Shown in pieces: positions 1 to 11,100 of a stretch of DNA of 64,000 nt; position 1 is the first letter of the stretch; every line of letters starts with the position of its first letter. The translations under genes and the position numbers were made by a program. Under the pieces are notes generated by a model. It was not told where the DNA came from, made no database searches, and saw only the letters and a program-made list of their open reading frames with translations. Origin of the DNA: Epinephelus fuscoguttatus (taxonomy: Eukaryota; Chordata; Actinopteri; Perciformes; Serranidae); assembly GCF_011397635.1 (NCBI RefSeq), contig NC_064770.1:22128200-22192199 (forward strand), given 5' to 3'.

Positions 1-112
1 TTAGTATTACTGACTGTTTCGTGTCGGCCCTGGAAGCTCACATCTGTTAGAACAAGCTGTTGATGTGACAGCTGGCTAACTTTGATGCTAACATTTCCGT
101 GGAGTCACTCAC

Positions 113-211
113 CCAGCTCAGGCAGCGCAAAATGGTTTGAGGCTGTTTTATGAAACTGGCAAAGTCGAAAGCACCGCCAGCCAGCGAGGCCCCGTACGCA
201 CTGCTCTGCAT
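113..211 (-). CDS. syngr2: synaptogyrin (syngr2-like), first coding exon
   Basis: Read on the minus strand, an ATG at 211-209 opens 33 codons ending in Trp at 115-113, followed directly by a consensus GTGAGT donor (112-107). The peptide begins MQSSAYGASLAGGAFDF and continues to a KQPQT segment. This is the typical cytoplasmic N-terminus of synaptogyrins (an AYGA..AGG.FD pattern followed by QPQ), just before the first membrane segment. Synaptogyrins are four-pass vesicle membrane proteins of the MARVEL group. Only exon 1 lies in the window; the rest continues beyond base 1. The paralogue call (syngr2 rather than syngr1 or 3) rests mainly on the neighbour: SYNGR2 lies close to TMC6/TMC8 in other vertebrates, and tmc6 starts 1.9 kb away in the opposite direction. 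The family is well supported; the paralogue is inferred. Confidence 0.8.
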
Positions 212-2134
212 TTTTTGCTGCCAAAAAATGCCTGTCAGACGACTAAAAGACGAGCTGGAGAAAGTCTTCCTGTCAAAGTTGGGGCAGTTTCGTTTTGTAG
301 CGCAGCTTCCTGAAAACTTTTCAAAGACCGCCCCCGCTCTGATGCGTTCAAGTGCTGCTCGTAAAGCGTGACGTCCGGGTCGAGCGAAAAGTACTATCGT
401 GATATTTTCACTGTTAACCGGAAATATTTAATAAATTTACTTTAAAAAGTTACTTCGCAACTCAAGCAGGACTTTAAGCCGCCAGGTGGACAACGCATGA
501 GGCTACAGGGAATAAAACATTCATGTCCTGGTACATTGCAGGGCTATTTATTTCACAAGTTGTTTAATAATAAATGCCTTGTAAATTCCTGTAATAAATT
601 TGCCTCTTCGAACCTAAATGCAACAGCACAGTAACTGCAACATTCAAGAGTATAAAGCCAGAAAAACATATCAATATTAGATTTTAAAAGCAGATAGGCT
701 TACTATTAACATATGTCAATAGTATTCATATCCACTTAATACCATCAGTTGTAACTCTAATAATAATAATCAGCATAAATATACTTACTGATTTAGGCAT
801 GCAGGGCTTAAATCCAGGGCGGAGCACCAAATTCTGGGCCTTATACATAAGTATTGTCAGCCCCCATCCCCTAAATCCATGTCTCTCTCGTACAGCTATT
901 GATTTTTGTTTTCCAAGCACAAATAATACACAATTGATATTAGTGTCTTTGCATAAACATACAATAAAACAGGCTATAATACTATAGTTTGCAGCAGCAG
1001 TAGCTCGGTCCACAAGGTTAGGAATAAGTGGAGCGTGGACTGGTAGCTGGAGAGGTGCCTTCTGCCGGCACCGTCGAGGTGACCCTGAGCAAGGCACTAA
1101 ACCCCCAACTGCTCAGGGCATCTGTCAAAGGCAGTCCTCTTGTTCTGACATCTCTCCATTTAATGCATGTATACTGTTTGTGCATGTGTGTGTATCTCAG
1201 GCCTGTGTGTATATGACATTTCTTCTTCCTTCTTCTTCTTCAGCCAATTTTAATTTAGTAATGGCATTAATTACTTAGAAATAATAAAAAAAAGCAAACA
1301 AAACCAAACTTTTTATTCCAGGCTTTTTAAGCCTATATCCAATACATTCATGCATGGATCACTGAACAGGCCTACTGGACACAAGCTTTTTCCATGTAAG
1401 GGCCCCCTGGCCTGCAAAATGTTACTCAAATAACATGTTTGGTACGAACCAGAAAGAGGCACATGCATGTATTTCCATCCCTCTGTAATTATATTAAGCG
1501 TTTTCTTCAGTACTATTTTCTAAAGTAAAGTTATATTTTGATTTATTTCCCTCTGATCCATCTGAAAAAAATGGAACCTCCTGGATTTACAGTCAGTGAT
1601 CATTTCTAACTGGACTTGTAGTTTCTTCAACATTGCTGCTAGTTTAATAAACTAGTTTGACAAATGTAATGCAGTGTTGCAGTTCGTCATTGTGACCACT
1701 GAGGGGCAGTAAATACTAAATCTAATTGCAAACAGCTTCAAGACACGATCATCATCAGATCATACTGACACCTGCAGTAAACTTTTCCGATCAGTATGAA
1801 ATATCAGATATTCATTTATTCATCATATAATATTTACAACGTCTCTATGGGCTCCAGTACAGGACATGTCAGGGGCACTTAACTGATTGCACTGGTGCTG
1901 ATCACACTGATGCAGACAGATAACTTTGCACCCAAATGCAAATGAGGCACAGCTGTGTTGCAAGGGAGAGAGTGTGAGAGCGAGAGGAAGTCTGTCTGAT
2001 GTGTTTTGAAAATTATTCAAGAATAGACTGCTACAATGTGAGAGACAGCCCACATCTCTGTGGTCCACTGTTTGACTGAGGGCGCATGAGCCGCTGGGAG
2101 CTGTGTGTTTGCAGTAAAGAGATCATCGAAGACC
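212..2134. promoter_or_regulatory. divergent intergenic region between syngr2 and tmc6
   Basis: This 1.9 kb spacer separates two start codons that point away from each other, so it should hold both promoters. The syngr2 side (about 300-400) is relatively GC-rich, with several CpGs and a CRE-like core TGACGTC at 369-375. No TATA box is obvious at a suitable distance from either gene. The middle (about 400-990) is AT-rich and featureless to me, and a SINE copy sits at about 990-1230. Just before tmc6, a possible acceptor (TTTGCAG ending near 2113) suggests an untranslated exon boundary, but no 5' exon can be fixed from sequence alone. Confidence 0.45.
990..1230 (+). repeat. tRNA-derived SINE copy, internally deleted
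   Basis: The segment starts with a tRNA-like A-box region (GCAGTAGCTCGGTCC). It then passes straight into a body about 'gagcgtggactggtagctgg', 'gagcaaggcactaaaccccc' and a tail of 'catgtgtgtgtatctcaggc'. I recognise this combination as a dispersed teleost SINE whose full copies carry a B box between the two parts. Here that middle part is missing. Family assignment is from memory of such repeats, not from a search. Confidence 0.5.
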
Positions 2135-5100
2135 ATGGCTTACAGTGTCAGCATTCATCATGAATCGGACTCTGACTCTGACTTTGAGTAAGTTCTCTTA
2201 AAGACTTAATTTGAGATTTCATTTACTTTTCATTGTTTAGTTGTACCTGACCGTCACTTCCTCTGCGTCTTTCTACTCGGTTGGGCTTTAAATCACCATT
2301 GATGGTGGGCTAAGTTTCTTTCATCAGATTGTGTTCATACTTTACTTTCTTGATGTTTGTTGAAGCTCCTGTCAAGTGCTCAGAGAGAACATTGTCAGTG
2401 TTTGAAGCACATTTGCATGTACTTAACGTTATTTTTTAGGCTTGGAACTGGGAAGCTTTGAGTGACACATGGTGGGAAAAGTGTTTTACACTTCACAAAT
2501 CTTTGGTGAATCACGATTGGCAAAATGATGTATTTAGGATGCGGCAAGTCTAATTTCCTTGCTGCTGTAAGGAGGGTATTCTCACCAAGGCCTTTGGGTC
2601 ATCTTTTCCTCTGATGGTAATCACTCTCCCCCAGGTATGTGGGAGAGAGTCAACCACGTCAGGACTCCTTCCAGCTTGTTGGAGAGCCAGCAGCCAGCAC
2701 CCAGTGGTGTCCTGAAACCCTACAGATGGACGTTTTTAAGGAATGCACAGGAACAAATGCAGTGTTTACTGCAAGTGGCCCCATGAGAGATGAGACCGTA
2801 GACAGAAAGCAAATAAACTCTCTACAGAGGCATCATTGGTCGGCTGCTACCCGAAAGGTCCTCTCCTCCATGCCCAGTCGCACTGCTGGTGAGATGAAAC
2901 CCTCCTCTACTGTCTGTTTGTTGACAACATTCAGTTGACCTATTAAGTTGGCCTTTCCTTGTCCACACAGGGATACATTCTGCTGCAGTAATTCCCAAGC
3001 GTGCCAGAGACTCATCTCGCCTACAGCAACACCAGACCTCCTCCCAGGATGCTTCTAACTCCTCTAGACCAACCCATAATGAATTTGTTCAGGCAGAGAT
3101 GGAAGAAATCAACACTGAAGGTGAACAGAAACCTAATACTGTTGCTTAAAGCCTTACTGCTTTTCAGTGTTGGCTGCAGCCAAGTCGTCTCTGAATGCAT
3201 CAATAATTTGGCTGAGTGCAGCACAGTGGTGCAGTGGTTAGCATTGTCACCCCACTGCAAGAGGGTTCCTGATTTGAACCCCAAGGTGGGGAAACCCTTC
3301 TGTGCGGTGTTTGCATGTTCTCCACGCATCAGCATGGGTTTTCTTTGGGTACTCCGGCTTCCTCCCACAATCCAAAGACATGCAGGCTAGATTAATTGGT
3401 GGCTCTAAATTAGCCGTAATGTGAGCGTAAATGGTTGTGTGTCAACTCTATGACAGTCTCGTGACCTGTCCCAGGTCCTACCCCCCTGTGACCCCTAACA
3501 GGATAAGCAATTATGGAAAATGAATCAATGAATAATTTTTGATTCACAGAAAACAAGAAGGAGCAGTTGGTGTCCAGCCTCCGAGGCCTCTCAGTGAGTG
3601 AGGGAATGCGAAAGCTGCGAGCCATGCCGATCAGCCTGGCAGACAAGATGGAAGTCAGGTACACGTGGCACTGAAAACACTGAATGGCCTGCAAACTATT
3701 GCCACTGGCACGATGATAACTCCCTCATCTGTCTTTTATAAGGCGACTTGCTTTCAGTGACGTAGCCGAGAGTTCGCTCATCAGCAGAAATATTCCATGC
3801 TACAGTCGTCTTAAGGCATACATTTCGAGGGTGAGTACAAACAGTGGGCTACATAAGACATAAACCATTTTTGTTTGTGTTTATCACTCTTGTTTTTCTT
3901 CCCTCAGAGTTGGCGTCACTGCCTGTTCAGCTGCCTCCCCGTCCTCGCTTCCCTCAAGCTGTGGCATTCACCCATGAAGAGACTGAGTGGACGTTTCGGA
4001 ACCGGGGTGCTTTCCTACTTCCTGTTTCTCCGGACCCTCCTGCTCTTTAACCTCCTTCTCTTTGTCATTAACGGCCTGTTCCTGGTCTTCCCTCAAGCCG
4101 TTAACCCTCCTCCTCCTCATCATGACTCTCATTTCAACACTTTCACTGGCCTTGAGCTTCTCACAGGCATGGTAAGATACATCACACAAACAGACTGGTG
4201 ACAAATTTAAGGATAAACCTGAGTAAATAAGTAGAGGAATGTAAAGAATGCAGATGCTTCCACACAGGCTTACTGCATGGTACAATTAAGCACTTAACAT
4301 CCAATCATTCTCTGTGCATGGGCGGATCATGAGACAATGGGCCCCTGGGCACAGGTATGCTAAAGGCCCCACCACCTCTCTTTTTGTGAGGTTTTTGGTT
4401 ATTTTTGTCTCTTTGAAGTAACCTGTACCCAGTAGGCCTGTTCAGTCATCTATCCATGGCTCTGTGGCATGTGTAAAAATGCCGTGACAAGCTAGCAAGA
4501 GAAAAAGATCTGTGACTTTGAAAGAGTGTTCATTGTTGGTGCACTGATGGCAGGCTGGCTGCTAGTGTTTCAACAGAAACAGTGACTAAAGTGACAGCTA
4601 TGGATAACACAGCAGTAAATAGGGTAGGAAACTGTGGTGGACACATCTGATGACTGTCATATATTAGTGTGAAGTGAAAGAAAAAACAGAAGAGCATCAC
4701 ATTCTCAGGTGACCGAGAATAACAATGCAGGACATGCCGTGCAAAAACCCCTCGCTACAAATAATGCACATATGACAGTTTAGTGGTGTGAAAACCAAAC
4801 CAAGGAAATTGGTCAACAGTGATGTGGGGGGGAAATGATACGGTTTAATGAGTCATCCACCACATTGGTGAAGCGGGCAAGTACATGGGTGGAGTACAGC
4901 AAGAGAATGGAACAGGTTTGAATGTTTGACCCCTGTACAGTGAGAGGCTCTGTCAGCTCTGTTATGCTGTGGGGGGTATTTTGCTGGCATGGTTTGGTTC
5001 CGCTTGTCTCCTTAGTGGGAGGGGCTGCTAAAAATCAATTAAGTTTTTGTCTGAGTGATCACCTTGATCCTGTGATGAAACATTTCTATCCTGATGGGAG

Positions 5101-8100
5101 TCATTTCTTTACTACAAACACAACAGATAACAATGGAACAGCAATCAGCTCTGCAAAAAAACCCAACTTGAACAGTTCGAGTAAACATATTCAGCAACGT
5201 ATAGATCTATCCTGCTGCCGATGAGCTAATGCCACAACTCAAGTATAAATGTAAAAGTTACTGGAGTAACATGGATGTGTATGTGGGAGTGTGTATGTAC
5301 GAATAGAAAGAATTAATAAGTACTAAACCAAAACCCAAACCCATGCCCAAGTCCTGGATTTTGATGACTCCGGACTGCCACCTTTACCAAAAGGTTGGCT
5401 GGCCACATTTGGCTGTGAGGCGGGAACAGCATTGGTATTTGTGGGATGAAGGGTTGAGGGTCGAATAGATGAGGGATGAAGCGTTGAGGGATGAAGGGAT
5501 GAGGGTCAAGGGCCAGATGGATGAAAGGTTAGGGATGACAGGGTAAGGATCAAGGGATGTCGAGTGAGGAATGAGGGTATGAGGGTTGAGGGATGAAGGG
5601 ATGGAAGACTGAGGGTTGAGGGATGAAGGCTGGGTTTCTGGGTAGCTGGCGAGCATGGTGATGAACGTGTTGAGTCAAAGGCAGGAACACAGGAGGGATC
5701 CCGGGAGTGAGACTGAGTGGGGGGAGTTGTCTCTTCGTGAGCTCGGCTTCGGATAGAGCCCCAACTGGTTCCTGTATGCAGAAAGGAGCAGAGAAAAAGA
5801 TGTAAGAGTAGCAAGATAGGATTGGATGGGTGGGATGTGAGAAATGTGTCGAAGGGAAAGAGAATGCATCAGGTGTGTTTAAATACTATTGGGCGGAAAT
5901 GGGATGTGTTCGAGGCTTTGTTCCCTAATCAAGTCTTTGTCTCTGACAGGGCTACTTCTCTCAGAGTGTGATGTTTTACGGCTACTACACCAACACCGTC
6001 CTCAAAACGTGTCGAGCTGCTGACTCCACCACTGACTCACCTGATCTGCCAGTGTGTGATGCCGATAAGCCCCACATAGTGCCATACAGCATACCTGCAG
6101 CCTATTTCTTTACCATCACCATCACTGCCTTCTTCATCTGCATTATCCTGGTGTACAGGTTGGACAATAAGTGAACTACTTATGCATTCATTTAATTTTA
6201 CTCCTCTTCATCAGGTGTATTTCATGGTTATATCGTTCTCCTGCAGCATGTCCAAGTCCTTCGGGAGAAGTTTTCAAGTCCTTAAGTCCAACGGGAATCT
6301 GGCTGTAAAGGTTTTCTGCTGCTGGGACTTTAAAGTCAGCAAGAAGACATCTGTGAGACTGCAGTCTGAAAAAATCAGCACTCAGCTCAAAGTACGCAGC
6401 AATGTTAAATTTGCAAAACTCATTTTCAATGTAGATACAAACTTAGTTTAGAGGCCGAGATGATGATTCTACATTTCAGATGGAAACATCAGTGTGAACC
6501 AATCAAAACATACAGGGATCCTACATATTTGCCATTTTTCACACACATGTGCGAAAAGTTAGCCGTTCCACTGTCATAACATCTCTGCCCAAGGAGGAAG
6601 TCAACCTTCCAGAGTTACAATTTTACCTAAACATATTATTTAATGTTTGTTATCTCCATATTTCTAGCATTTTATAAATAAGAACTGAAAATGAGTTGAA
6701 AAAAAGTTACATATAATTTAATTTTCACAGCATCAGCGCAGCCTTGTTTATTCACTGTCACTATGGAAACCAAGATGAATGCAGTTTCCTTACGCAGAAA
6801 AGAGTTTGTATAGTTGCAAATTCTGGGTACTTTTGTCTTTCACATTTCAAACTAATTTGATTGCAGATGTCCGGATTTGGTTCACTTATAAGGCACTTGG
6901 AGCAGAGCTGTTTTGCAGGCTGTGACGTACAGGCGTTGAGGCAGCTCTGTGTAGTAGTGTGTGTTCAGTTGCACGCCATACTTCTTGCCTTGCTTTTGAT
7001 AACATCAAGCTCGCTCTGGCCCTCACTGTCTCACACAGTGGTGAACATCTTGGCTGTGGTGGCTGCCTGCTCCAAACACTATGAAAAACACTCTGCTTGT
7101 GTGGTCAATTTATTTTTAGAAATTCTCAGTTCTATATTTTATAAAGCAGAATAGGAGAAACAGTATAAAGCATTTTAAATCCCCTGCTCTAAATATAATC
7201 AATAGCAGTGCTTATCGCAGCTCCAGCTCATTGTGAAGATCATTTAATGCTTCTGGCTTGACCTTACAAACTTTTCCAACAGGAGCTGCTGTCTGAGATG
7301 ATCAGCGGAGAAGATAAAAAGAGCTGCATGCAGCGACTCGGCCACCTTATGGTGCACCTGGTGGCGTGGACTATATGCCTGGCCAACATCTTCCTGGGCG
7401 CCATAGGAGTCCACTACCTGTCAGAGGTTAGAGGAAACACCTACTGCTGTGCAGCCAGACATGACAGATTTCATGCACACTGAGCAGCTATAGGGCCTGT
7501 GTGACATTTCTCAAGACTACAACAAAAATAGCTCTGATCAAGAAGCACCTCCCCACCCCAGTTAATTTACTTCTCCTTTTTCTTTCCTGGTAGAAGTTCA
7601 ACACATCATTTTTTTGTCTCTTGGTGTCTTACAAAACTGCAATGTGTGAGAATCACAAAACTGATCCTAAATGAGATACTGGAGGAGGAGTGTGTTTAAC
7701 ATTGTGTTTCGCAAACTTCTCCCCTCTTTGGAGAAATCCCACAACCCCACCTGACATGCCAACTTTTATCAGCTGGTAAAAATACTGAGGGGACCAAATT
7801 AAGATGCTAGGTTGTATTTCCCTGACACAAACATGCATATTTCATATGATTTCCTGTTGTGCAAATAAACATGCATGTTAAACTTTGCCCACAAAGATAC
7901 TAAACACACAAGAGCCTTGTGCTATTGTCAGTGATGTTGAGAGCAAGATAGGCTTCTTCCTTATTTTAAATCAGATGTGTCAGCCAGTGATGGCTTGATC
8001 ACCACTCTTTTACTCACTTTCTAAGACCTGATATTTTGCTTTCTGATTAAGCCTTGATAACCTGAATCGGAGCTCTCGTGTCTTTGTCATGTCCAAATGA

Positions 8101-11100
8101 ATCATATTCATAGAGCTTTTCCACAGCAAACATTTGGAAAAGCAGGTGTGGAAGTAATAGCATTTATGATCATGAGGTGTTAGGCTCCAGCCCTCACTCA
8201 CTGTCATTTGTCCGTCCCTTCACAGGCTGTCATTGAGCAGAAGCCTTTCAAAGAAACTGAGCTGCTGCTCTTGTCTGCAGTGGTGTCTGGCATTAACCTG
8301 TTACTCCCCGGCCTCTTCAACCTGTGTGCCTGGATAGAGAAACATGACTCACCCAGTGTTCGTGTCTATGTCTCCATCTTCAGGTGAGAAGAAGAACTGT
8401 GGCATCACATAGAAGCATACAGTATATAGGAAATCTAGACGTGTTAAAGCGTAGGGCAAACATAATTCACTATAATACTAATAATAATAATTTAGTTAAT
8501 AATTTGTTTAATAACAATTAGGGGAGTATAAGCACTGACTGCTTCACGTGAAAATAGATATAATGAACATAAAACAGAACAGATTCATAAAATCCTAGAG
8601 CTGTTAACCTATTCATAAAATCAAGTAAAATTTTAAGAGTTTTAAAAGAAGTTGCAGCAGTGTGAACTCAATTCAGTTCAATTCAATTCAGCTTTATTTA
8701 AAGTGTAAAATCACCATAAACATGGTCTCGAAACACTTTACAGTTCACATAGACAAAAATACATTAGAAAAATACAAATTACAAATAAAAAAAAAATTAA
8801 AAAAAAAAATACAATTTACAAATAAGCACAATTATTTGCAAAAACAATTAAAATAAAATAAAAAAGTGCTATCAAGTTGTGCCATATGCTTGGGAAAATA
8901 AATAGGTTTTTAGTTTCGATTTAAAAATATCAATGGATTCAGCATCCCTTACTGATTGGGGGAGCCGGTTCCAGAGAAGTGGGGCACGGTGGGAAAATGC
9001 TCTACCACCTGCTGATTTTTTGTGAACTTTGGGGACTGTGAGGTAGTTACCATTTTGTGAGTGGAGAGCACGTGTTGGAACGTATGGAGTGATTAGTTCA
9101 GATAAGTATGGGGGTGCTAGGCCATGTAGAGATTTGTAGGTGAGTAAAAGCAGCTTGAAGTCTGATCTGGACTGGATCGGGAGCCAGTGGAGAGTGATTA
9201 AAGCTGGGGTTATATGATCATATTTCCTGGTTTTGGTTAGTATCCTGGCTGCTGCATTTTGAACAAGTTGTAATTTGTTTGTGCTGCACTGCGGTAGGCC
9301 AGAGAGGAGGATATTGCAGTAATCTAGTCTAGATGAAACAAAGGCGTGAACTAAGATTTCAGCATCTGAGGTATTTAACAGGGGAAGGATCTTTGAGATG
9401 TTGCGTAGATGGAAAAATGCTATCTGAGTGATTTGCCTGGTGTGAGCATTGAAAGACAGAGATGAATCAAGAGTCACACCAAGGTTTTTAACTGTTGAGT
9501 TTGGGGTGACAACACAGTTGTCGATGTTTAGACTAAGGTCAGTGAGGAGTGGTAGTTGGGTGCTCAGGCCTATGATTAGTAGTTCGGTTTTGTTGGCATT
9601 CAGTCGTAAAAATTTTTGTGACATCCAGTGAGTAACAGCAGATAAGCAGGATTCAAGATTTGTAAGTTGGGATTGATTGTCGGGTGTAAGTGGAATGTAA
9701 ATTTGCGTGTCATTGGCATAACAATGGTGGTTAATGCCAAATCTACGAAATATGTCACCAAGAGGCAGTAAGTATATACAAAAAAGTAAGGGACCCATAA
9801 GGGGTGCCGTTTGTAAAGTGTCTCACGCTGAAAATAACAACAACATTTTGCCACATTTAGCTTCAAACAATGTTTAAAAAAGTATTGTAAATTTTTTAAC
9901 GTCACCTTTTACCACATTTACAGCAATATTTGTTAACTTAGAAATATATTAAATAGTTAAATCTAAATATTAAATGTGGCACCTAAATGTTAAATGTTAA
10001 ATCTAAATATTAAATCTAAATCTAAATATTAAATCTAAATGCTAAATCTAAATCTAAATATAAATGTTAAATCTAAATATTAAATATAAATATAAATGTT
10101 AAATCTAAATATTAAATCTAAATGTTAAATCTAAATGCTAAATATAAATCTAAATGTTAAATCTAAATGCTAAATATAAATGTTAAATCTAAATATTAAA
10201 TCTAAATCTAAATCTAAATATTAAATCTAAATGCTAAATATAAATCTAAATGTTAAATGTTAAATCTAAATGTTCTGGGTGAAACAAAATATTTAGCTAA
10301 TATGCAAATTCACACTGCCGGTCACCGGAAGTACCAAAATAAAAGCTCGAGATGGTCAGACTGTGTTTATAGAATCAAATAACATATTAAAACCAACTTA
10401 TCGGGGGAAATGAACACTTGAACATACATTAGCGTGATAATAACTACCTAAAATAACAAGAAACATGTTTGGAGAAATTTTATTTGACGTGTACTTTGAG
10501 TTGTTAGTGTCCCTTCGGAGGGATTAACAATCTAAGCTAAGCTAACAACCGTTATCTCTTAGCCCTGTTAGCAGTGTCTATAATGACTCATTAACTCTTA
10601 AACGGTCCGTGGAAAAAAATATTTTTTTCCAGCGGATGTCTTAGTTACAACATGATTGAGCTAGCAAAGCAGTTTTGTATTGCGATGTGTGGTATTTATT
10701 CAGTTTTGGGAAATCACGATGTCTAGAAAGCATCAGTGGCTGCAGCAGCAGCAAAGCTATCAGGACATCATCTGTTAAAAGCCTCCCGTTGTTGGATACG
10801 ACATGAAACTACTCCAGTTAGCTCAATCATGTTGTAACTAAGACATCCGCTGGAAAAAAATATTTTTTTTCACGGACCATTTAGAGTTAATGAGTCATTA
10901 CAGACACCGCTAACGGGGCTAACAGCTAACCCCGCTAATCTACGATAACCATGTTATTAATTTCAGAACATGATAGTAATGTTTGTTCAATCATTGTGTT
11001 TATAGACTTCACAAACACCAGATTAGTCTAAACGGTGATATAGTGACGTGAAAAATGTGAGATATGCATATATATATATATATGTAGCTAAACTCCGCTG

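Noticed and set aside
5384-5869. Pro/Ser/Leu-rich minus-strand frames
   Set aside because: Shadows of the G-rich minisatellite in tmc6 intron 6.
6861-7154. 97-codon open frame in tmc6 intron 8
   Set aside because: It begins at a CAG-ATG, but including it would add no TMC-like sequence. Exon 8 joins exon 9 in phase without it and no usable donor follows.
9955-10271. Regular short repeats that might suggest a CRISPR-like array
   Set aside because: The units are 6-14 bp, contiguous and variable, with no unique spacers, and lie in the arms of a transposon in a vertebrate genome.
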